A stretch of DNA of 28,847 nt from Spirogloea muscicola (taxonomy: Eukaryota; Streptophyta; Zygnematophyceae; Spirogloeales; Spirogloeaceae), in the NCBI GenBank assembly GCA_009602725.1, contig WELB01000023.1:95436-124282 (forward strand), in the 5' to 3' direction. A model generated the notes under the pieces. The model ran no database searches and was not told the origin of the DNA. It saw only the letters and a program-made list of their open reading frames with translations. Both the position numbers and the translations under genes were made by a program. This document shows, one piece after another, positions 20,650 to 28,847 of the stretch (positions are counted from its first letter, which is position 1; the number at the start of each line of letters is the position of its first letter).

Positions 20650-21615
20650 GCTAGAATTGGCCTCCCATTCAATTTCATGCGCACCGCGCGCCTTCTCGCT
20701 TTGGATGTTTATTTCTTTCCTTGGGCTGGCCGATCACAGCCATCGCCCTCTTCTGGAGCAGTCTTCTATTTGGATAAGCTTACGGTTACTTACTACTTCG
20801 GCTATCCGCAAGACTAGCCTGTGGGCTTCGTTTGTGCTCACTTGTGGGTGCTCAAGGCCCCCTTTAGCAGGCTTTTGGCGATGTTGACATTGGCCCCGCT
20901 AGCATAAGTACATGCTTTGAGCAGACCCATGCTTTGTTACCTTAGCCCCTCTCAGATTTCTTTCTTTCTTCTTCTTCTTCTTACAGACAGAGTATTGGCC
21001 TGCTTCAGCCTCCCTCTCATCAGTTAAGCGACCTCTACGTGCTGACTTGTGGTAACTGAGCGGGTCAGTTTAGCAGCAGGTGATGTACAACAGTCAATGT
21101 GCCTGCCTTTGTACTTGGCCACACAGGCCCTCCATCACTTGATACGCACTCCATCCTCTCACTTCTTGCGCACCTGGCGCTTTCTCTCTGCGCACTGGCC
21201 TTCGCCTGATCAGTGTTTAGACTTGGCCTCCCTTGTACTTGCATGCGCAGCGCGCGCCTCCCCGCCTCTGGATTGTTTCTTCTTGTGGCTTCTAGCTTTA
21301 ATCTCATGCGCACCGCGCGCCTTCTCTCTTGTGGAAAATCTCCGTTTGGTGTAGCACCAATCTTTGCCAAAATCAGCTCTACTGGAAGCGTCTTCGCTTC
21401 GTTGCAATGTTTCCCAATTGCATCCAACACTGTGTTCGCTAGAGGTTACTGAGCGTCCTCTGGCTGATGTCTTCGTCCTAGTCCAAAGGCATGGACTGTA
21501 GTGTAGTTCTTTTTCGGCACCTCTTTCTTTGGCTTGGGATATTGTCCATTCTTTTTGGGCTGGCTTTGCCAGCCACTCTTCTCTGTGGGCGAGCACTTCT
21601 TCTTGTTCGCTTGGC
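20650..21615 (+). mobile_element. Cluster of plus-strand non-LTR UTR fragments
   Basis: Pieces in order: AATTGGCCTCCCATTCAATT with CATGCGCACCGCGCGCC at about 20656-20700; a hairpin at 20724-20742; a (CTT)n run at 20961-20982; GTGCCTGCCTTTGTACTTGG with the following CACAC at about 21099-21124, matching the UTR end of the 27826-28040 insertion; two more CATGCGCA(C/G)CGCGCGCC blocks near 21243 and 21306; a GAGGTTACTGAGCGTCCTCT tail end at about 21440; and a hairpin at 21557-21576 followed by GTGGGCGAGCACT. They are several overlapping decayed copies. No host gene was recognised here. Confidence 0.55.
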
Positions 21616-21619
21616 TTGA

Positions 21620-22340
21620 TCTTTTCCGATCCATCCACACGGCGCCCTCTCTCCTCCTGCTGCCCCACAGCCTTCCGCGGCATCGGCTGCCGCGCCGGCG
21701 GCAGCCGCGGCGGCGGCATTGGCGGCGGCGCAGGTTGCGGCGGCTTTCCTCTCCGTGCCATCGCCTGTGGCCTGTTGCTCAAAAGCCCTGCCTTTCCTTC
21801 CCAGCGGCCCGCACGGCAGCACGGGCTGCATTGCCACAATCAGGCGCACGCTTCCCTTATGCACTCCCTCGTCCCGTATAGCTACCGGCCTCTCTGCAAC
21901 GACGCGGCAGATGACCTTTCGTAAGAGGCGGTGCCTATCAATGCCTTGCGGTAAGCCTGTTGGATGGCAGTGGCGTGCGCTCTCTACTGAGATTAGTGGC
22001 GCTTCCATCTGCGAGATGTCACGAGATTGCACCATCGTCAGTTGCTGCAGGCCCTGCAATTAGCGAGTGATCACCAGAAACTGTCGCTGGCACGTCAATG
22101 TTTGTCACTATGAGCTTGCCATCTGATCTAGTGCACATGGTACGTGCGATGGCCGCAGGCTTAGTTGGTGTAAGACGTCGAGAAGGTCTTCTGCTGTCAG
22201 CTTGGGCGCGTTTGCAGCTTCTTTGGCCTTGGCAGCGAGAGGCAACTCAAGGGGCGAGATCTTATCTTATTGTGCATCTTCAATTGATGGGGGCAGCGTG
22301 AGTCTCTCAGTGCTTTTCCACAGTAGGCAAAGAACGATTC
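21620..22340 (+). promoter_or_regulatory. GC-rich island before the transporter; 5' exon unresolved
   Basis: 21640-21950 is strongly GC-rich with GCC/GCG runs, like the islands before the 7992 and 10619 genes, so promoter plus 5' leader is likely. A frame open from 21620 encodes an Ala/Ser-rich peptide (PSAASAAAPAAAAAALAAAQ) of plastid-transit-peptide type, but lacks an upstream ATG. Candidate donors are CCTTGCG|GTAAGCC (near 21950) and CACATG|GTACGT (22139/22140). Neither joins in phase to the acceptor candidate at 22459/22460, so I do not annotate a first exon. Confidence 0.4.
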
Positions 22341-25064
22341 GTGGCAACATGTGTGCTGTCAAGTACAAGACAGCAAACTGAAGCTTACACAACCAGACAC
22401 CTGAGATGGATTATCAATTGCTGGAGTGCAAAGCTGAAGCATTTCTATGTCCTGAGCAGCGGCGATGGCTCGGCTCCAGGAGACCAATGTGAAACAGTCA
22501 AAGGCTTCACCTTCAGCCCGCGTCCTGGGAAAGCACACACGCTCGACCCTGCTTACTCGGCTCCAGAGTTAGACTCGGATGCTGGGGAGGAACCTCTGAA
22601 GGTGGTCAATGGCACTACTGATGAACATGACGACGAGTTTGAGGTGGCCATGAGCAAAATGAGCAACTTGTCAAGCCCATGTTCATGGTTAACAGCACCA
22701 CTCAGACCAGTACTGAGCACTCTGGAGTGGCTTAGAACCTTGAGGGCAGCATTTGGGCCGCAGTTTGTTGCTGTTGTGATGATCATATATGGAGTCAGTC
22801 AGGGCTATGGGGAGTCATTACAGGAAATATCAACAAACTACTATTGGAAAGATGTCCAACAAGTTGAGCCTGCCTCAGCCCAGGTCTACCAGGTAGGCGG
22901 TCGCTCTGGAAACGCCTTCACATCAAGTGATGTCCTATCTTATGATTTGTTAAAAAGACCATGCTTGCCAGATGGTATGCAAGGGAGTAAGAGACTACCT
23001 CAAGCATTGGGTGCCTGCAATCTTATATTGAATGTTGAGAATTGAAGCAAGCCCGTCTCACTGTCAGGCCCTTGCTGACTTGCCATGGAGTGTCAAGCCT
23101 ATCTACGGTCTTCTCTCTGACACGCTACCCATTGGAGGGTATGTGCCAAACTATCCTGACATCTACTCGCAAGTCCTTGTGGAGTTGCATGTTCTGCCAC
23201 AAGACAATCACCTGATTGACAAATAGCTTAACTCAAAGCTGATGGTGACAACGAGCTTCTACTGCCAGGTACAAACGCTGGCCATACCTGGCTCTTGCAG
23301 GTTTGACAGGGGCTCTCTGCTGGTGGGCGCTTGTCCTAATCCCTTGTTCACCCACCATGGCGACCACCTTGCTGATGGGGGTCGGCTTATCCATGGCCTT
23401 CCCTGATGTAGTCGTTGATGCGGCTATTGCGCAGAAGAGTAGACAAGTACCAGCCCTGGCTGGTGACCTCCAGGTATGGACTTCACCCTGCTTGTGCAGA
23501 TGTGGTTCTGCCGTTTCTTGGCATCTCCTTGTCTGTATCTTGTGAGATCTTGGAAGCTCAGAGCCAAGGAAGAAGACTGAAGCATGACCAATAGTAGTTC
23601 ATAATGATCTAGTCAATTGTCATATGGCAAGCTTGGCTGAAGAGATGGGGTTACATCATTAGCAGGAGCCAGGTGACCAAATGTTGCATCTTGTGGCAGA
23701 GTCTCTCTTGGGGAAGCTTAGCAGTGGGTGGCTTGTTTGGAACTGCAATCAGTGGGCCCGCTGTCAGCACCTTCAGTCCAACGGGCTGCTTTTGGCTCCT
23801 GTCGCTGGCCCCTCTGTTGGTCTTCACTGTAGCCTGGGTACTCCCAGAAGATCGGTTACCAACACACCTCAGGATGTTCCGCCTTGCAAAGGTCGTTGAA
23901 ATTGGTCAGCTGTTCTGGCAAACAGTCAGGCAGCGCAGCTTTTGGATGCCGGCGTTGTATATATACCTCCAGGTATGCTCATCACTGATCAGCTCCACCG
24001 CTATGCAACCAAGCAAGAAGCTGGTAGTCCTAGCTTGTTCTGGTGCTCCAGTTTGTCGGTGGTCTATTTCTCAGGAGATACCTCTGCCATGTCAAGTTAC
24101 CAGTCGGTAAAGGGTATGACTGAGCAATGCTTGGAGGCCACCTAGGAGTGGTCAAGGTTCTTCACAAGCTTATCACATCCAACTGATCTTGCGCCTCTCA
24201 TCGAGCAGAAAGCCATGAGCCCCAACATAACAGAAGCACTCTTCTATTGGTGCACCAGTGGCGCTGATGGTCCACACTTCGAAGAGGAGTTCATGGGGCT
24301 CGTTGGCATGACTGCTTACATTGGTATGATACTTGGCGTCATAATATACAACCGCTGGTTCAAGCTACAACCCTTACGCCAGATTTCCCTCTGGGCTCAG
24401 GTGTGCCCTGCTTGTTACATTGTCTAGAAGCTTTCTCGCTTTGGTCTCTGATTGAGCATTGAAGTGAAACTGTTTTTGTCCAAGAATGCAGTGAAGTGCA
24501 GGAGTAGGTGAAGAAGGGTGCATAGGCTGCTCTGCATCAGCAGATGCTTACTATGACATGTGATGGAATGTGCAGGTGTTGATGACCGTAGGTGGTATGC
24601 TCGACTTGATTCAAGTCACCAGAGTCAATCTTAGGATTGGCATACCAGACAAAGCCTTCATCCTTGGCGATGCTGCCATTGTGGATGTCTTCCAACGTTT
24701 GCAACTTATGCCTATGCTGGTGCTGGCTGCAAGACTCTGTCCTCCAGGTATAGAGGGAACGCTCTTTGCTTTCCTCATGTCACTTTCTAACTTCGGGTCC
24801 CTGACGGCTCGATGGCTAGGTTCAGTGCTAATAACAGCTGTAGGAGTCAGGAAGGATCACTATGATCTTCTCTGGCTGGCCGTGTTGATAAGGACATGTA
24901 TGCGACTCCTACCCATCTGCGTCCTCTTCCTATTGCCACCTGGAGACGGGAGTGTTGAGCTAGCACCTGTATTTTCCCGTCTTCCTGAGGATGACCAAGA
25001 GGGCGACTCGCAACCTGCAGCATTCTCAAAGCTTGAGCTAGGGCATCCTGGCCACGATTTGTAA
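22341..25064 (+). CDS. Folate/biopterin transporter (FBT/BT1 family)
   Basis: Exons: 22341(?)-22892, 23068-23138, 23269-23473, 23700-23972, 24209-24400, 24576-25064. All borders are GT-AG and phases agree (0,2,0,0,0); from the 22341 ATG this makes 593 residues. The N-terminus may differ, because an acceptor at 22459 could link to an upstream exon. After an acidic cytosolic-type leader comes AVVMIIYGVSQGYGES (first helix), then LADLPWSVKPIYGLLSDTLP, GYKRWPYLALAGLTGALCWW, a Gly-rich MGVGLSMAFPDVVVDA, the AGDLQ|SLSWGSLAVGGLFG junction, ALYIYLQ, an IIYNRWF loop, and the late LCPPGIEGTLFAFLMSLSNF motif. These are signatures of the FBT branch of the major facilitator superfamily, with about 12 helices, which moves folates or pterins (Arabidopsis FBT1 in the plastid envelope, Leishmania BT1). 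The exact substrate and membrane are inference. TGTAA overlaps the stop (25060-25064). Confidence 0.88.
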
Positions 25065-25985
25065 TTGATATTTACAGTACTCAAGACCTCCCTACCTCAG
25101 TCTCTTCAGATTGCTGGTCCCGAGCTGCAGCTAATACCAGCCTGCGTCTGTCTGCGAACACCAAAGAGAGAGAACAAATGCACCTTACTTACAGGGCTGG
25201 TGAGATTGGATCTGTGCGGTTCCTGAGACGAAGTAACACATGTGCCACTTTACACTGCTGAAGTAGATTTGTCCCCATGGCATACTTCTGCTGTCGACCA
25301 AGAAGAGGATAGAACTCCTTGACGCCTGAATTGGTGAAATGCTAACAAGAAGGACACTTCAGAATCAGCACCCCGCACCATTTAGTGACTTGATCATGGC
25401 TTCTGCAGGAGCTTAATTTAGCAGTGGATATTCTCTGCAAAGTGGAAGCGTTTACTAGTGGACAGGAAGGAACATGCAGGTCAAAGTTCATGGGCAGATG
25501 GGAAGGGCAAGGGAAAAAAGGATGTGCACCTGGATTGTGCTCTGAAAAGTGAAGCTCAGCCGCACCTTTCAATGAGCCTCATTGGTAGTAATAGTGGCCA
25601 GCCTCGATAGGTCGTTACAATAGGGGGAGGGGAAGCTTGACGAAGATGCAGCACAAAGGTGAGGAATCAAACTGCAGGAGGGGCTTTGACAGACCCGCTA
25701 GAATTAGGACAGGCCTGCCAGCTCTTAGCTCGAAATGAATGGCCGGGAGCAGTGACATAATGGCTCGTCTCAACGAATCTGGTGATCTGGTGGAACAGCC
25801 TAGCAGGCTAAGATTAGTCTAACTCTGCCTAGTGAGCCGTGGGTGCGCTCCCTGTGAAGTAGTAGTGCTCCAGCACATTGGGCTTCTCCTGATGCTGAGG
25901 TGGCCTGCGCTGCTCCTTGCTTGCGCCCTAGCTATGGCTGCTTCCCACCCTGAGTGACCTGTGACCACGGCTATGCAAGAGACTA
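25065..25985. other. 3' flank of transporter; no gene recognised
   Basis: It presumably contains the transporter 3' UTR. Short open frames (for example 25572-25342 minus, 76 codons) have no splice context or known motif. No repeat family was recognised until retrotransposon UTR begins at about 26000. Confidence 0.5.
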
Positions 25986-25999
25986 CAGCGAATGGGAGC

Positions 26000-26165
26000 T
26001 TCAGAAAAGAAAGTGGCTCTCCCAAAAGGCGACAAGGGCTGTGAACAGCCAGCCCGACAACATCCGAAGGAGCCAAAAGCGCTTTCTCTAAAGCTTCTGG
26101 CCCCTTCGAACTTTTGTCAATTCTTTTTGGGCTGGCTTTTCACAGCCCTTGCCCTAAGAAAGACA
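26000..26165. mobile_element. Opposed non-LTR hairpin fragments
   Basis: A minus-strand hairpin block (GGGCTGTGAACAGCCAGCCC at 26038-26057, flanked by GTGGCTCTCCC and CGAAGGAGCC) lies head-to-head with a plus-strand type A block: GGCCCCTTCGAACTTTTGTC, then the hairpin at 26128-26147 and TTGCC. The plus block then abuts the UTR of the minus-strand element that ends at 26199, which is cut off early. Confidence 0.65.
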
Positions 26166-26198
26166 AGCACAGAAAGAGACAAAGCAGCTACGAATCAC

Positions 26199-27510
26199 TC
26201 AGTAACCCCTGCTAAGCAGTCGCAGGTCAGAGATGCTAGGCTCCTGGAAGTGGGTCCCCTGGCCAGAGCCAGAGGCAGCAGCGAGGGCTCTGCCGGCACG
26301 CAGGTGCAGCGCACGGGCCATAGACCTCTGCAGCGAGACGCCCAGGCGCATTCGGTATACCTGCGCGAGCGACCAGGCTGCAGGAAAGTCCACCGGCTCC
26401 CCATGGAAGCGGCGGGTGATGGCGTGGCGGGCGAGCTGGTTGAGCAGCTCGAGCCACCGAGCACCCAACGCCCCATGGGTGTCGATAGCCAGCGGGAAGA
26501 AATCGTCTTCCAGCGGATGGTCAGCATACTTGAGATTTTTTGCCCGAGCGGCGCAGGCAACCGCATACTCAGCCTTGGTGGCACACTGGGCTGGGTGGGA
26601 GCGGTCGAATGCGTCGGTAGTCAAGGAGAAGACGTGGCCCACGGGCTTATGGGGTGGCCACAAGGTCTACACGACGTGCCTGGAGACCGTCGGCCCTTTC
26701 CTGGAGCGGCATGACGCCGGGGTGCTCCGCGGCCACCAAGAAGCCAGCCTCCACCAGGATGCCATGCATCGCATCCCGGAGGCGGTCATGGGCCACTGTC
26801 CGCTCTCCGCCGTGCGAACAGCGAAGAACGTGAGCAGCCAGCTCCCCCGGCTCGGCCCCGCGCTCACCACACTCGCATTGACGCACGCCCTGGAGGCATG
26901 GCGGCGGCAGGCCAAGGAGCCGGTGGACGGCACTTCGGAATACCTCGTCCGGGAGGGCGAGGGCGTCGTTGAGTGGGAGGGCCTGGAGCCACGCCGCTGC
27001 CCCCGGGGAAGAGGCCGATTGAAGTCTCGCGCGCCCGCGCAGGTCGGCCTCGGGGAGCTGTCGCACGGCGGTGGTGTAGGCGGCCTTGTCGACCACGGCC
27101 GCGAAGCGCGCTTGGACGCGCATGTCAGCGGTGTGCGTGAGATGCGCAAAGGAGACCGCCTGGCCTGCCAGGTCCGGGTGCGCCGCGAGCAGCTCCTGGT
27201 GGGCGGAGCGGAGCGACACCTGGAACGGCAGCGCGCCCATGTCGACCTCCATCACCGCCTGCTCCAGTGCACACCGGCCGTGGACCATGAAGCGCTGGGC
27301 CACGGAGGCGGCAGTCTGCGCCCAGCTGCCGAGGTATGCAGCCCGACAAGAACGGGCCGAGAAGAAGAGGCCAAGACCGCCGTGGCTGAGGGGTACCGCC
27401 GCCTGGTGGATAGCGGCTGGCGACTGGAGGAAGCCCTGGTGGCGGACCAGGGCCGCCAAGCTGGCCACCATGCCTGCGTCCAACTCCGCGTACGCCGCCA
27501 ACGCCCCTGG
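26199..27510 (-). pseudogene. Non-LTR polyprotein C-terminal half: Cys-His knuckle + restriction-like endonuclease
   Basis: The frame runs on the minus strand from GALAAYAELDAGMVASLAAL (27507) to TAA near 26649, then continues one frame over to the stop at 26199; one frameshift plus a stop breaks it. Order: post-RT helical region (LVRHQGFLQSPAAIHQ, SHGGLGL, YLGSWAQTAASVAQRF); then CECGERGAEPGELAAHVLRC, a knuckle-type Cys-Cys-His-Cys set; then HDRLRDAMHGILVEAGF; then RRVDLVATP / GHVFSLTTDAFD and K...KYADHPLEDDFFPLAID.HGALG. The Asp-Asp-Lys-Tyr series after a Cys-His knuckle is the layout of the restriction-like endonuclease in R2/CRE/NeSL-type elements, which nick the target for reverse transcription. 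The reverse transcriptase itself is missing here. Upstream, the copy ends at an inverted junction (27504-27510). Confidence 0.78.
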
Positions 27511-27818
27511 GCGTTGTAAGCGGACTTTGACGCAGGCATGGTGGCGAGCTTGGCGGCCCTGGTCCGCCACCAGGGCTTCCTCCAGTCGCCAGTTGCTATC
27601 CACCAGGCGGCGGTACCCCTCAGCCACGGTGGTCTCGGCCTGCGCCCGCTCGCTCGGTCTTGTCGGGCTGCATACCTCGGCAGCTGGGCGCAGACTGCCG
27701 CCTCCGTGGCCCAGCGCTTCATCATGGTCCACGGCCGCGTACGCCGCCAACGCCCCTGGGCGTTGTACGCGGAGCTTGACGCAGAGGCATGGTGGCGAGC
27801 TTGGCGGCCCTGGCCCGC
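27504..27818 (+). mobile_element. Inverted partial non-LTR copies forming a palindrome
   Basis: Plus strand 27504-27735 encodes MVASLAALVRHQGFLQSPVA..., QAAVPLSHGGLGLRPLARSC and SWAQTAASVAQRF. This is the inverse of minus-strand 27510-27290, with essentially no spacer, so the arms (~220 bp) can fold on each other. At 27736-27755 the same junction sequence recurs (GTACGCCGCCAACGCCCCTG followed by GGCGTTGTACGCG) and starts another plus copy (YAELDAE...) that runs to 27818, where an insertion splits it. Confidence 0.75.
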
Positions 27819-28047
27819 CACCAGGAAAATGCGTGTATATTAAGAGATGGGGAGGCCATGTGTGGCCAAGTACAAAGGCAAGCACATTGGACAAAAAGGG
27901 AAGCCAGGAAGGGCTCGCCCATTGAGGATAGGGGCTGGAAAAGGCCAGCCCAAAAAAGAAAATGAACAAAGTACGAGAAGGAAATCTCGTGTATTTGAAA
28001 CAAACAGGGGGCCAGAGGAAGCGCTAAGAAAAACAAAGCACACCAGG
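27819..28047 (-). mobile_element. 215-bp UTR-only insertion with 7-bp target-site duplication
   Basis: CACCAGG occurs at 27819-27825 and again at 28041-28047. Removing 27826-28040 plus one CACCAGG restores the uninterrupted plus-strand body sequence (CGCCACCAGGGCTTCCTCCA), identical to that at 28408-28427. The insert, read on the minus strand, begins a few bases after the family stop codon (TGCTTTGTTTTTCTTAGCGC), includes the type B hairpin near 27927-27951, and ends CTTAATATACACGCATTTTC. It is thus an extremely 5'-truncated copy that consists only of 3' UTR. Confidence 0.85.
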
Positions 28048-28156
28048 GCTTCCTCCAGTCGCCAGCCGCTATCGCCTGGTCCCCTTCTTGTACTCTGCTC
28101 ATTCTTTTTTGGGCTGGCTGCTCCAGCCCATATCCTCAATGGGCGAGCCCTTTCTT
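28048..28156 (+). mobile_element. Body end joined to 3' UTR hairpin
   Basis: 28048-28075 finishes the interrupted body fragment (GFLQSPAAI). From about 28076 the sequence jumps to the plus-strand 3' UTR: CTGGTCCCCTTCTTGTACTC, the hairpin at 28111-28129 and ATCCTCAATGGGCGAGCCC. The knuckle, endonuclease and stop are missing between them, so this copy has a large internal deletion. Confidence 0.7.
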
Positions 28157-28847
28157 CTGCTGGGGGTCCCCATCGGCGCGCCGTCCTTCGTGGAGGGGCA
28201 GCTGCGAGCCCGCCTGGCGGAGCACCTTCAGCCTGCGGCCCGGCTTCCCGAGCTGGACGACATGCAACTATCGCTGGCCATATTGACCAGGGCCATTGGG
28301 CAGCGGCCCCAGTACCTGACGCGGGCCACTCCGCCGTCCCCTGGGGCGTTGGCAGCGTATGCAGATTTCGATGCAAGCATGGTGGCGAGCTTGGCGGCCC
28401 TGGTCCGCCACCAGGGCTTCCTCCAGTCGCCAGCAGCTATCCACCAGGCGGCGCTACCCCTCAGCCACGGTGGTCTCGGCCTGCGCCCGCTCGCTCGTTC
28501 TTGCCGGGCGGCATACCTCGGCAGCTGGGCGCAGACTGCCGCCTCCGTGGCCCAGCGCTTCTTGGTCCACGGCCGGCGGGCACTGGAGCAGGCGGTGGCG
28601 GAGGTCGACATGGGCCCGCTGCCGTTCCAGGTGTCGCTTCGCTCCGCCCACCAGGAGCTGCTCGCGGCGCACCCGGACCTGGCCGGCCAGGCGGTATCCT
28701 TTGCGCACCTCGCGCACACCGCCGACTTGCGCGTCCAAGCGCGCATCGCGGCAGTGGTCGACAAGGCCGCCTACACCACCGCCGTGCTCCAGCTCCCCGA
28801 GGCCGACTTGCGCGGGCGCGCGAGACTCCACTCGGCCTCTTCTTTTT
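28157..28847 (+). CDS. Non-LTR polyprotein, post-RT region, runs off the window
   Basis: An open frame of 230 codons without a stop continues past the window end. It opens directly after the previous copy's hairpin block with LLGVPIGAPSFVEGQLRARL, the segment that follows the catalytic palm in non-LTR reverse transcriptases. It continues with ELDDMQLSLAILTRAIGQRP, YLTRATPPSPGALAAYADFD, the helical region shared with 26199-27510, then VDKAAYTTAVLQLPEADLRG. It is the least damaged copy seen. Its knuckle and endonuclease, if present, lie beyond 28847. The reverse transcriptase core is absent on the 5' side, so this copy is also truncated. Confidence 0.8.
   Translation, partial: MLGVPIGAPSFVEGQLRARLAEHLQPAARLPELDDMQLSLAILTRAIGQRPQYLTRATPPSPGALAAYADFDASMVASLAALVRHQGFLQSPAAIHQAALPLSHGGLGLRPLARSCRAAYLGSWAQTAASVAQRFLVHGRRALEQAVAEVDMGPLPFQVSLRSAHQELLAAHPDLAGQAVSFAHLAHTADLRVQARIAAVVDKAAYTTAVLQLPEADLRGRARLHSASSF

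Noticed and set aside
21529-21924. Plus-strand frames that begin in the hairpin UTR and run into the GC island
   Set aside because: They start within transposon UTR and read the island in the wrong register, Arg-rich, with no donor site in phase.
26233-27519. Plus-strand open frame of 428 codons
   Set aside because: It is the complement of the retrotransposon polyprotein; the minus strand carries the recognisable motifs.
26647-27969. A single minus-strand open frame of 440 codons
   Set aside because: It runs through the palindrome: residues upstream of about 27510 are antisense to the inverted copies and to UTR. Only the part from 27510 down belongs to the polyprotein.

Overview
The window looks like nuclear DNA of a green alga, most likely a chlorophyte; trebouxiophyte is only a guess. 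The host genes have many short introns with GT/GC-AG borders. TGTAA, the usual chlorophyte poly(A) signal, lies just downstream of one gene. Promoters are GC-rich islands and spacers are AT-richer. The retroelements have plant-like primer-binding sites. I see no prokaryotic operon, CRISPR array, rRNA or convincing tRNA.

Layout. 0.3-0.6 kb: tail of a non-LTR retrotransposon. 1.4-1.8 kb: one copy of an unassigned repeat. 1.8-3.4 kb: AT-rich spacer. 3.5-7.0 kb (minus): an 11-exon gene rebuilt to a 657-residue, hydrophilic, LEA-like protein; all ten junctions keep frame. It diverges across a 0.96-kb GC-rich region from a two-exon gene (7.99-8.43 kb) for a 74-residue Cys-rich one-helix membrane protein. 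A paralogue of the latter (77 residues) lies at 10.6-11.2 kb, and retroelement debris sits between the two. 11.2-13.6 kb: mostly unassigned. 13.6-20.5 kb: two LTR-gag retrotransposon remnants on the plus strand, a third LTR inverted, and a stack of 5'-truncated non-LTR tails at 16.4-18.0 kb. 21.6-25.1 kb: a folate/biopterin transporter (FBT/BT1 family) gene with six recognised exons. 26.0-28.8 kb: nested and inverted copies of a non-LTR element whose C-terminus carries a Cys-His knuckle and a restriction-like endonuclease.

The host genes are three ordinary functions: a probable desiccation/stress protein, a small tandem membrane-protein pair, and a pteridine/folate transporter. Most of the remaining sequence is one non-LTR family and one LTR family. 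The most unusual signal is a 19-20 nt hairpin, seen about 18 times in both orientations, that marks the 3' UTR of the non-LTR family. It recurs at junctions where another truncated copy begins. A 215-bp insertion with a 7-bp target-site duplication (27826-28040) shows that the UTR unit alone has moved.

Limits: all splice sites are read by eye. The 5' end of the transporter gene is unresolved. Family names for the small membrane proteins and the LEA-like protein rest on pattern recognition only.
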